From a virus, in the IMG/VR virus record IMGVR_UViG_3300032006_002789, positions 1 through 62,887 of that record: a DNA stretch of 62,887 nt. One strand, written 5' to 3'. The notes under the pieces were generated by a model that was given only the letters and a program-made list of their open reading frames with translations, had not been told where the DNA came from and ran no database searches. The position numbers were made by a program, and so were the translations under genes. Below, one piece after another: positions 38,327-45,907 of the stretch. Positions within the stretch are counted from its first letter, which is position 1; every line of letters begins with the position of its first letter.

Positions 38327-38617
38327 TTAATGAGTAAATGTAAAATTTATAGTGAAGTTTTCAAATTCACCTTCTATATTCCTAATTGCTTCATTACCAA
38401 TGTCAAGCGTACGCTTTCGTAAGTGCTGAAGCTTATCGTCGCAGAAGTAATCCGCTTGCTCAAGAAGGGCATCATATTCATCAGGCAAACTATCCCTTAG
38501 TTTGTCGAAGTTAATTTGATGCTCCTTTTGGAGGTCTTCCAACATCATAAGGAACCCTTTAAATAGAGCTACCGTATTCCGATGGCAATGCTTTTTAAAA
38601 ATGCCTTCTGCGTCCAT
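38327..38617 (-). CDS. Small helical protein at head of tail operon
   Basis: 96 aa, unrecognised. It starts MDAEGIFKKHCHRNT and is mainly helical and acidic (EDLQKEHQINFDKLRDSLPD). It is the first gene of the minus-strand tail operon, transcribed from the divergent region next to it. The start is supported by GGGATAAGG a few bases upstream (AAGG as Shine-Dalgarno). Without a known family its role is open; a small assembly factor would fit the position. Confidence 0.7.
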   Translation of the reverse strand: MDAEGIFKKHCHRNTVALFKGFLMMLEDLQKEHQINFDKLRDSLPDEYDALLEQADYFCDDKLQHLRKRTLDIGNEAIRNIEGEFENFTINFTFTH

Positions 38618-38675
38618 AAAACCTTATCCCGAGAAATTATACACTAAAAGAAAATAATTAAGTGTAAAAAAATCT
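38618..38675. promoter_or_regulatory. Divergent promoter/leader region for both virion operons
   Basis: 58 bp between the minus-strand tail operon and the plus-strand neck/tube operon. On the minus strand GTGTATAAT (GTGTA at 38640-38644) holds a TATAAT -10-like hexamer, followed by TCTCGGGATAAGG before the ATG. On the plus strand GTGTA at 38662-38666 is 9 nt from the ATG. The same GTGTA element recurs before many genes here. No clear -35 box on either strand, so a phage-specific or activated late promoter is possible. Confidence 0.5.
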
Positions 38676-39128
38676 ATGACAAGCTTTCTTTCAGACGATG
38701 AAAAACTACATTTAGCTGCTCAATTCAAGCATCTTCACGACACCTTTGCAAGAGATATTGTAGTTTACAAGGAGGCGCAGAAAGTTATTATCAACACAGA
38801 TCCCAATTACAATTATATATATAACAACTCTGGCCCAACAACGAGCGTGCAAAACGTTCCTCAGAAAAAAATATTCAAAGCAAGAGTGTTTTACGATTAC
38901 AATAGAGAGATGGAGTATTTCGGAGAGGCAAATGCGCAAACAAAAGTAGAGAGAATTAGTGCGAATGACAGAGTTAGAATAAAATTAGAAAAAGCAGACT
39001 ACAATTACATAAAAGAAGCGAAGCGAATAGAATTTGACGGAAGAATGTTTTTCATAGACTCCGATGCCCGAGCGCATGGCCTGTTTGATGTAGATTTTTA
39101 TACATTATTTCTTAAACCCGTAGAATAA
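38676..39128 (+). CDS. Putative neck/head-tail connector protein (150 aa)
   Basis: First gene of the plus-strand operon leading to the tail tube. It begins with a helix (MTSFLSDDEKLHLAAQFKHL) and then turns to beta-rich sequence (KIFKARVFYDYNREMEYFGE, RVRIKLEKADYNYI, FDGRMFFIDSDARAHG), the layout of small head-closure or stopper proteins. It overlaps the next gene by one base (TAATG at 39126-39130). No family recognised with certainty; the neck role is inferred from size and order. Confidence 0.65.
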   Translation: MTSFLSDDEKLHLAAQFKHLHDTFARDIVVYKEAQKVIINTDPNYNYIYNNSGPTTSVQNVPQKKIFKARVFYDYNREMEYFGEANAQTKVERISANDRVRIKLEKADYNYIKEAKRIEFDGRMFFIDSDARAHGLFDVDFYTLFLKPVE

Positions 39129-39745
39129 TGCGTCGATCAAACAAATTAAAAAAAGAATTACAATCCCAAGTACTCAAGGATAGAAAAGTTAATAGAGAGC
39201 TCACCAAGTCTGCAACAGTCCATTTCTTGAGAGAAAAAAAAGCTATGCTTGCTAAATTTGATTTACATCCAGTGACAAGAGAGATACGCGGTGGGTCAAA
39301 CGCCCCAAATATCTCAGGGACAATGCATAGCGGAAACCTTTTTGGGTTTATAGGTTTTTCGGCGGGATCAGATCCAATTTCTCCACTAAGATCGATTTTA
39401 GAAAAAATAAACATACGACCAAAATTTGAGCGGGAAAAAACTGGGGATAAAATATACATAGTAGATATACCTACCATGAAAGAGCTAAGTGCAGTTACCC
39501 CAATGCCTTGGGCAAGCGGAAGAAGCTGGCTGGAAGGAGTGGAGAGAGGGATGTCTGGTTTGGGTAGGTATTTAGATACAAAATCTCCACTTAGTCGCTC
39601 GGGAGGTGGAATCCAATCAAAACACACAGTAAAAGGCGGAGCATTTACAGGTGTAACATATTTAACTAACGGCGGAATATTGGATGAGTTTGCAGAATCT
39701 TTGATAAAACTATCCGACGGAAACCGAACAATAATTACCAACTAA
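39128..39745 (+). CDS. Putative neck/tail-completion protein (205 aa)
   Basis: Basic N-terminus (MRRSNKLKKELQSQVLKDRK), then LREKKAMLAKFDLHPVTREI and GNLFGFIGFSAGSDPISPLR. Its ATG overlaps the previous stop, and the next gene starts after one base, so it belongs to a tight neck operon. An equally long open frame runs antisense (39112-39741), but the sense frame has the coupled start and reads as a normal protein with no upstream gap. Likely a head-tail joining or tail-completion factor; the family is not recognised. Confidence 0.65.
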   Translation: MRRSNKLKKELQSQVLKDRKVNRELTKSATVHFLREKKAMLAKFDLHPVTREIRGGSNAPNISGTMHSGNLFGFIGFSAGSDPISPLRSILEKINIRPKFEREKTGDKIYIVDIPTMKELSAVTPMPWASGRSWLEGVERGMSGLGRYLDTKSPLSRSGGGIQSKHTVKGGAFTGVTYLTNGGILDEFAESLIKLSDGNRTIITN

Positions 39746-39746
39746 A

Positions 39747-40601
39747 ATGAAACCTCAGTTCCAACACGAAGTAACAACAAGCTTTGTTTTATGGCTGGAT
39801 CACTATTTATTAGAAAAGGGAACGGCATTTAAGAATGTAACGAGTGATCTTTATTATCTAGAAGATGACAGGATGCCAGGGTTTCATACTTATTCTAGTC
39901 CATATAAGCAGTGGATATTTGACAAAAGCGTAACAGACTCCAAGGTGCCAGATAAAGTAACCTCTTCGACAGGAGACATTACTAGAAATGATGGCCTTAT
40001 AATAGATTATGAAAACGGAAGGGTGTTATTGCCCTCGGATTCCTTTACTGCTTCGGAGAATTTAACTGCAACCTACTCAGTGAAAGACTTTAATGTATAT
40101 GTAACAAATCAAACAGAAGAAGAGTTAATTACTGAAAGCAAATTTGAAACCAATAGTAGATTCAAACAGGAAGAATTTCCTATCAATCCCTACTCTCAAG
40201 TGCTGCCAGCGGTTTTCGTAAGCAATCAATTCGCAAGAAACCAACCTTTTTGTTTAGGTGGTGAAGATGAGACGATAATGGATGTGCGTTGTGTGGTCAT
40301 GGCAGAGAACATGTATCAACTGGATGGAGTTTTATCTATTTTTGTAGATGCGAGCCAAGAAGTTTTTGGAAAAATAAAGTTTGAAGATCACCCTTTAACG
40401 GAGTATGGAGACTCTGTAGATTTTTTCTACAATTCACTTATCAGGGATAGAGTAATCGAAAGCAATCACAGAGACTTATGCTACATTGGATCTTCTACAG
40501 TTTCTAAACTTAGCGACAGAGTAAGCAAGAGAATAGATCCCACTTTGTTTGTAGGCTTTATAGACTTCTCAATTTCAAGCTACAGATTCCCCAGATTATA
40601 G
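39747..40601 (+). CDS. Putative tail terminator/neck protein (284 aa)
   Basis: Starts one base after the previous stop. Motifs include TTSFVLWLDHYLLEKGTAF, GLIIDYENGRVLLPSDSF and KDFNVYVTNQTEEELITESK. The end is beta-rich (FVGFIDFSISSYRF). It sits immediately before the tail-tube gene, where tail-terminator or tail-completion genes normally lie. A 61-nt gap with an AAGGA Shine-Dalgarno separates it from the tube gene. Position supports the call; there is no motif match I can name. Confidence 0.65.
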   Translation: MKPQFQHEVTTSFVLWLDHYLLEKGTAFKNVTSDLYYLEDDRMPGFHTYSSPYKQWIFDKSVTDSKVPDKVTSSTGDITRNDGLIIDYENGRVLLPSDSFTASENLTATYSVKDFNVYVTNQTEEELITESKFETNSRFKQEEFPINPYSQVLPAVFVSNQFARNQPFCLGGEDETIMDVRCVVMAENMYQLDGVLSIFVDASQEVFGKIKFEDHPLTEYGDSVDFFYNSLIRDRVIESNHRDLCYIGSSTVSKLSDRVSKRIDPTLFVGFIDFSISSYRFPRL

Positions 40602-40662
40602 TTCTCTTTTTGTTTAAACTGTTGTAATTATTTAAAAATCCCAATCTTTTAAGGAAAATATT

Positions 40663-42702
40663 ATGGCAACTGCAAGAGCAAGAGTAATTTATCAAAGCGA
40701 AGCTTTGTACGTCGGGCAAAACGACGCGACGGGGTATCATTTTAGTGTGGGGGCCCCAGGCTGTCCACAAAGTAAGCGTACAGGAATCTTTCAAGAACCT
40801 AAAACAAAAAACGATTTAGGAGTTTTTGGCTACAAGGAAGACTCAAACAGTAGCGTTGCGGGCACGCTAGGTGGAGGCACAGAGCTGACAGACCTGGAGT
40901 TTCATACGGGAATCTCTCAGCTTCGAAGGGTACAGAACGCAAATTACAGCTTTACCGTAAACCGTCAAGACGTTAATCAATTTGGTCAGCTAGCTCGCAT
41001 TGATGCAGTAGCAATTGACCCTCCTACAGTTTCCTTGGATTTTTCTTATTACCTAACAAATGGGGTCAATGAAACACTACTTGGCTTTAATGTTGAATCG
41101 GAAGCCAAAGATAAGGCGGGGACCGCGAAAAGCGCACTCAACACAAGGTTTCTAGAAGAAGGGAACCCTGATGGCAGAAATTATTTTATCTTAACAACCC
41201 CTCAAGGATCAGATGCAGTAGGTAATAATGACAACGAAACAGCGCATTCTGTTATTGCTCTTGGTAATGGATATGTTTCAAGTTATGGTTGCGAAGCCTC
41301 TGTTGGAGGTATGCCCACGGCTAATGTAACTGTTGAGGGTTTAAACCTTCGCTCTTATAATGGCTCAAAGGATTTGCCAGTTCCATCGGTTAATACAAAT
41401 TATGGAACACCGATTACTGGAGTTGAATTTACGATTCCTCCCGCGATTAGTGGAGTATTGAATGATAGCGCTCCCCCACTTACTTCTCAAGATACTATTG
41501 TCTCTTCGGCAGGAACATCTGCAGTTAACGGCACTTATAAGTATTATGCGAGTAGTGATGCATGGGAATTGGGGCCAAAAGAATCGCTTACCATTACAAT
41601 TAGTAACGTTGAAAACGGTGCGGATGTTGTAGAAGTAATGGTTGGCGCTCCAGTAAATAACGCTTCGGCCTCTACAAATCCTGCAGATGACAATACTGCC
41701 GCTTCGGAAATTGCCGCCGCAATTAATGGAGAAGGGGCATTGCCTGCAGGTGTTTCGGCAACTGCGTCGGACAATGTCGTTACTTTAGTTGGAGGCAGAG
41801 GAGACTTGCCAGCTATAACAGTTGGCGCGGGACAGTCTGATGCAAATGGAGGCGACCTTTCAACTGTAATTTCTTCGACAACAGACAGTCGAGACTATGC
41901 AGTTTGGCTGGCAGCCAGTGATCATTCTCTATATGAAGCAGGAAAGCATGCGGATTACGCAGGCAAATACATCTTGACCGACTCAGCTAATTCTTTGGTT
42001 TATTCCGCAAACAAAAACGGAGTAGTAGGTTTGGCGGAGAGCTCTGCAGAACCTTATGGAAATTCTGACTACTGGACTGCGGTTGGCGGTTCTGGTAGCG
42101 ATCCAACACCATCTGTACTCAACGACTCTCAGATTGGTCTTGAGAAAGAAGGTTGGTCATGCCTACGACCAGGAGACATCACTCTGAAGCTTGGAACGAA
42201 TGGGCGAGCCTCCCTAATGGAAAGGCTTCCTTCCGCAGATCCAATTGCGGATTACAACGCAGGCTCCTGTCATATTCAAAATTTCTCCATCGATCTCCCT
42301 GTAGGTCGGACACCTCTACAAAGACTTGGAACTCCTTATGGATATACTCGGGTTATTGACTTTCCTGTAACAATTACAGTTAGTTGTTCCGCGATCCTTG
42401 CGGACCTTAAGGACGGAAATGTTGCCGATCTACTTTTCGAATACGAAAATCACGACCTAGAGTTCACCTTGCGAGAGCCTCACCCCTATGGAATAGGCGA
42501 TATCGCAATGAAGTATATTGTAAAAGGGGCGCAGCTAGAATCAGAATCATTTAGCTCCTCTATTGGAGACAATAAAACGGTTGATCTAACTTGGACCGCT
42601 CAAGTTGGTGGGCCAGAAGATAAGCAACGCGGGATTCAAATCGTAGGATCTCGTAACGCTCTTACCATTGAAGATGGATTTGCTTTGCCAGAAATAACCT
42701 AA
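40663..42702 (+). CDS. Major tail tube protein candidate (679 aa, with inserted modules)
   Basis: Start ATG with AAGGA 7-11 nt upstream. The tube-like core is split. The N part has QLRRVQNANYSFTVNRQDVN, DPPTVSLDFSYYLTNGVNET and NGYVSSYGCEASVGGMPTA. The C part has RPGDITLKLGTN, IQNFSIDLPVGRTPLQRLGT and LESESFSSSIGDNKTVDL. Between them (about 305-490) are an inserted DD-N-TAA...IN...VVT-GG module also found in the giant fibre, and a carbohydrate-binding-like segment. It is the last gene before the bidirectional terminator at 42724-42755, consistent with a highly transcribed major protein. Its paralogue lies convergently at 42759-44612. Mass spectrometry of virions would decide which one is the bulk tube. 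Confidence 0.78.
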   Translation: MATARARVIYQSEALYVGQNDATGYHFSVGAPGCPQSKRTGIFQEPKTKNDLGVFGYKEDSNSSVAGTLGGGTELTDLEFHTGISQLRRVQNANYSFTVNRQDVNQFGQLARIDAVAIDPPTVSLDFSYYLTNGVNETLLGFNVESEAKDKAGTAKSALNTRFLEEGNPDGRNYFILTTPQGSDAVGNNDNETAHSVIALGNGYVSSYGCEASVGGMPTANVTVEGLNLRSYNGSKDLPVPSVNTNYGTPITGVEFTIPPAISGVLNDSAPPLTSQDTIVSSAGTSAVNGTYKYYASSDAWELGPKESLTITISNVENGADVVEVMVGAPVNNASASTNPADDNTAASEIAAAINGEGALPAGVSATASDNVVTLVGGRGDLPAITVGAGQSDANGGDLSTVISSTTDSRDYAVWLAASDHSLYEAGKHADYAGKYILTDSANSLVYSANKNGVVGLAESSAEPYGNSDYWTAVGGSGSDPTPSVLNDSQIGLEKEGWSCLRPGDITLKLGTNGRASLMERLPSADPIADYNAGSCHIQNFSIDLPVGRTPLQRLGTPYGYTRVIDFPVTITVSCSAILADLKDGNVADLLFEYENHDLEFTLREPHPYGIGDIAMKYIVKGAQLESESFSSSIGDNKTVDLTWTAQVGGPEDKQRGIQIVGSRNALTIEDGFALPEIT

Positions 42703-42723
42703 AGTTTAAGAAGACAAGGCAAT

Positions 42724-42755
42724 AAAAACCCGCTCTTTAATTAGGGCGGGTTTTT
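42724..42755. terminator. Bidirectional rho-independent terminator
   Basis: Perfect 10-bp inverted repeat AAAAACCCGC / GCGGGTTTTT, with three more possible pairs inside (one G-U) and a TTAATT loop. The A-tract on one side and T-tract on the other make it work in both directions, which is apt between the two convergent tube genes. Confidence 0.92.
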
Positions 42756-42758
42756 TAT

Positions 42759-44612
42759 TTAATCTATTAGATTTATTTCAATAACCTTAAGGTGGACTTG
42801 TGAACCATTATAAGGGCTAGTCCATGAGCTATCCTGCGAAATGTAAGGGGAATTATTTTGAGCAAAATGAAAGAAATCATTAGTACAATAATCAGGCCAC
42901 CATTGATCGCCAGGCTGACAAGGAGTTAATGCTGAAGAATTTTCAACAAATGCGCTCCAATTGGCATTGGCAATTGAATTAGGCCTACCTTCGAGTCGCC
43001 ATCCGATACCTTCGCCTCTATAATATATTCGCGCGGCAATTTTGTGATCAGGGTGAGGATCTCCATCATACCAAGGTTGCCCCATGTTTCTGCGAGCTTC
43101 AAATCGATGACCATTATACTGAACTATATCGCCTGGAGCATATGGAGCGTTAGCCTCCCATGGCAAGTCTTCGGGTTGCGGGTTAATTGAATTACTTGTA
43201 GTGGTGTCTGTCCACCAGTAGTCTCCGCCAATAGGCGGTTCCGCGTTCCAGATCTCCTTCTTATTGGGCGGTGGATTTTGAAGTTCGTAATAAGAGCTAT
43301 CTATTAATTTATAAGTACCAAACAAGCTAGTATCGTAAACCCAACTATTTGGCCAACGACCCCAGTCAGGAACTTCGGCCTCTAATTTTATTTCGTCATA
43401 AAGAAATACAGGAGGAACTTTATCTTTATAAACAAACGACATTCCAGTCACAGGAGTAACCTCAAAAACAAAGTTCGTACTCACTGTTGCGGAATCTCCT
43501 ATACTGGCAGAAAAATTCTCAGACTTTAATTTAGCATGATCAATTTGCATAGATGCAATGTCAAATGATTCCCATACAGCAGAAGACGCATACATATTTC
43601 CTGTAGTAGAGGGGTCTCTAGCTAAATGAGTGAGCTTAACTGTATAATCAGAATCATGACTAAAAACATTCTCAAGTTTTGTGTCAGTATTAAACTCCCT
43701 TAATATATATTCCAAAGAAAGGCTCCCAACAACAGGATATTTTATTTTTCTATCAAAGACATAGCTATTACCAAGTCCTTGAACGTCGGAGCGGGCGAAA
43801 TCAAGAGTGATATTTGCACTCTGAATTGCAACATCATCACTGTCAAGAACCAGAGTACTAAAGCCTTGAGGATCGTTTTTAATAACGTCCACCTTGATTT
43901 CCCCAGGCTTTATGACACTAACCTCATTAAGCTCTTTAAACCCTGCATCTTTAAACTTTATCCCCGAGACGGGGTTTGGAGAAAAGAAAGAGCTCTTCAT
44001 CTCGTTTGTGTTTTGAGGGTTAACGCTAGGAAATTGGATTGCAGAATGCCCATCGTATATATCAAAGCTTGCATTACTACATTTGTAAGAAAGCTGACAT
44101 TCTGGAAATTGACCAACCGCAGCGTTATAGGAGTATTGCGTCAAGTAAGCATTACCAAAGCCCAGGACATCAAATCCAGATAAGTTTACCCCGCTTTCAA
44201 TAATATCCTCTCGAGAAGATGCCTTCGAACCAAGTATAATAATATTAATATCGTCTTTATATCCAGGAGTTTTTTTTGCATTATAATCAGCTTGAAGCAT
44301 CTGACCAACTGGAGAGAATCCTATAGCCTCTTCGTTTTCTCCGCTTGAAAAAAAATATTTTATATTTAAATCTACAGTAGGTTGAGTGACAGAGGGCAAC
44401 CTTTTTATGCCGTTCGAGTCGGGAGCAGACTTCACAAATTCGTACGAATTCATTTGCTTGATCGTCTTTTTATTTACGTCAAATCCATAGTCTATGGATT
44501 GAATTCTTTTAATGGGAGTCAAGCTTCCAGCGTTAGCATTAGAGGCTGGCGCGTCACTAACAAGCGCAGCCATTCTTTCATACGTTAATCTTGCTCTCTT
44601 GCCTTGTCCCAT
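42759..44612 (-). CDS. Second tail-tube paralogue with C-terminal carbohydrate-binding-like domain (617 aa)
   Basis: Residues about 1-400 align along their length with the tube protein at 40663: IKRIQSIDYGFDVNKKTIKQ, TQPTVDLNIKYFFSSGENEE, NAYLTQYSYNAAVGQFPE, KPGEIKVDVI, IQSANITLDFARSDVQGLGN, LKSENFSASIGDSATVST. It lacks the module inserted in the other copy. Instead it carries about 200 extra C-terminal residues rich in Trp, Tyr and Pro, with WEANAPYAPGDIVQYNGHRF, the pattern of CBM5/12-type chitin-binding modules. It is transcribed alone on the minus strand from the divergent region at 44613-44697 and ends at the shared terminator. It may be a minor, decorated tube ring or an alternative tube. 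Confidence 0.8.
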   Translation of the reverse strand: MGQGKRARLTYERMAALVSDAPASNANAGSLTPIKRIQSIDYGFDVNKKTIKQMNSYEFVKSAPDSNGIKRLPSVTQPTVDLNIKYFFSSGENEEAIGFSPVGQMLQADYNAKKTPGYKDDINIIILGSKASSREDIIESGVNLSGFDVLGFGNAYLTQYSYNAAVGQFPECQLSYKCSNASFDIYDGHSAIQFPSVNPQNTNEMKSSFFSPNPVSGIKFKDAGFKELNEVSVIKPGEIKVDVIKNDPQGFSTLVLDSDDVAIQSANITLDFARSDVQGLGNSYVFDRKIKYPVVGSLSLEYILREFNTDTKLENVFSHDSDYTVKLTHLARDPSTTGNMYASSAVWESFDIASMQIDHAKLKSENFSASIGDSATVSTNFVFEVTPVTGMSFVYKDKVPPVFLYDEIKLEAEVPDWGRWPNSWVYDTSLFGTYKLIDSSYYELQNPPPNKKEIWNAEPPIGGDYWWTDTTTSNSINPQPEDLPWEANAPYAPGDIVQYNGHRFEARRNMGQPWYDGDPHPDHKIAARIYYRGEGIGWRLEGRPNSIANANWSAFVENSSALTPCQPGDQWWPDYCTNDFFHFAQNNSPYISQDSSWTSPYNGSQVHLKVIEINLID

Positions 44613-44697
44613 GTATCTTCTTTACACTTTTAAAGTTTTTTATATAGTCTTTTTTTTATTGGTGTATTATATAAAAGGTGTAGTGCCCTTTTTAGTC
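44613..44697. promoter_or_regulatory. Divergent promoter region, tube paralogue and fibre genes
   Basis: 85 bp, very AT-rich. On the minus strand GTGTA (44623-44627) is 10 nt before the ATG of the tube paralogue. On the plus strand GTGTATTAT (44662-44670, with TATTAT as a -10-like hexamer) and a second GTGTA (44678-44682) precede the fibre ATG at 44698. No convincing -35 boxes. This is the same GTGTA element seen before other late genes. Confidence 0.5.
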
Positions 44698-45906
44698 ATG
44701 GCAAATAGCAGAATTTCAGACCTTAATAAGATTTTATCCTTAGACCCCTCTAATGACGTACAAGGAAGTGGAATGTTTCTTGTTGCGAATAAAAAAGTTG
44801 GATGCGAACATATTGAATATAGAGATCTAAAGAAAACGATTACAGATCATACTGTTTTTACCACAGGAGATCAGCTTAACATCATGGGAAACAAGACCTT
44901 CAAGGGAACTGTAACCTTTGAGGGAGGGCATACAGATGGCTCAACGGGACCGCTTTCGGATTTGGCAAACGATTTGTTTTCAACGGGCCAGCTCTTAACC
45001 AACGCCCTTACAGCCCTAGATTTAGATCATGACGCAGATTCAATTAAAACTAATTTATTCAATACTGGACAACTACTTTATAATAAGGCAGTTTCGAATA
45101 GCGCCTTTGAGGTAAGCCTATTTGCCACAGGCCAAAGCTTAAACCAGAAGATACTATCTGAAACACAAGCTCGGGTTGCGGCAAACAACGCCGCTGCGAT
45201 CAGTTTATTTAATACAGGACAACTACTTGCTTCTCGCCATGAGGTAGATACGCTAACTGCGGAGACTGCAATAAAATCACCCTTAATATCAGGAACAATC
45301 ATAGAAGCTTCGGCGAGCGAGCTTTCTATCACTGGAAAAGAGGTTAATATTTCTGGTGCTGATAAATTTTCGATATCGGAATTTAACAGCGTTACGGTAA
45401 ATAGTTCAGAAGACCTAAATACTTCGAGCAGCATCATTAATAATACCGCAACGACGAATTATAACATATCTTCCCCTGTTGTTACAATAGGAGAAGATGT
45501 TTTTATTAAAGGAGATTTATTTGTTTCAGGAGAAACTGTAACTTTTGATGTAGGAACTTTGTCCATTGAGGATAAAACCATAGAACTTGCAGTTTCAACA
45601 ACTGGCGCTGACGGAACTGCAGCTACAGCGGAAACTAACGATGCGACGGCTGATGGAGCAGGCCTCATAGTAAAGTCATCCGAAGGAGATAAGACTTGGC
45701 TTTGGGAGAAAGATACATTAAGTTGGGAATCGAATCAAATCATTTCGGCAGAGGGAAGCTTGATCATTAAAAACCCTACCCTTCCACCTGTAGAATCGAA
45801 TGCGGCAGAAGGAGAAATTGGAGAGATGAGATGGGACGATAACTTTCTTTATATTAAAACCACGAACGGCTGGCGCAGAGCATTATTAATGGATTGGGGA
45901 GCATAA
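44698..45906 (+). CDS. Tail fibre/collar protein with xLFxTGQ repeats (402 aa)
   Basis: The frame is open further upstream, but those codons read through the divergent promoter and into the neighbouring gene, so I start at ATG 44698 (MANSRISDLNKIL). It contains four units with DLFSTGQLL, NLFNTGQLL, SLFATGQSL and SLFNTGQLL spaced about 30-40 residues. The next gene has the same unit. The C-terminal half is a beta domain (FIKGDLFVSGETVTFDVGTL) ending in EGEIGEMRWDDNFLYIKTTN, a closing motif common in phage fibre proteins. It precedes the S74-type fibre by one base. Likely a trimeric fibre shaft or its attachment segment. Confidence 0.75.
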   Translation: MANSRISDLNKILSLDPSNDVQGSGMFLVANKKVGCEHIEYRDLKKTITDHTVFTTGDQLNIMGNKTFKGTVTFEGGHTDGSTGPLSDLANDLFSTGQLLTNALTALDLDHDADSIKTNLFNTGQLLYNKAVSNSAFEVSLFATGQSLNQKILSETQARVAANNAAAISLFNTGQLLASRHEVDTLTAETAIKSPLISGTIIEASASELSITGKEVNISGADKFSISEFNSVTVNSSEDLNTSSSIINNTATTNYNISSPVVTIGEDVFIKGDLFVSGETVTFDVGTLSIEDKTIELAVSTTGADGTAATAETNDATADGAGLIVKSSEGDKTWLWEKDTLSWESNQIISAEGSLIIKNPTLPPVESNAAEGEIGEMRWDDNFLYIKTTNGWRRALLMDWGA

Positions 45907-45907
45907 T

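Noticed and set aside
39112-39741. Antisense open frame of 209 aa over the neck gene
   Set aside because: It mirrors the sense gene, overlaps the neighbours, and lacks a ribosome site or promoter. The sense frame has a TAATG-coupled start and tight operon spacing.
44512-44697. Upstream extension of the first fibre gene
   Set aside because: The extra 62 codons run over the start of the minus-strand tube gene and the divergent promoter and encode hydrophobic residues unlike the fibre; ATG 44698 fits fibre proteins.
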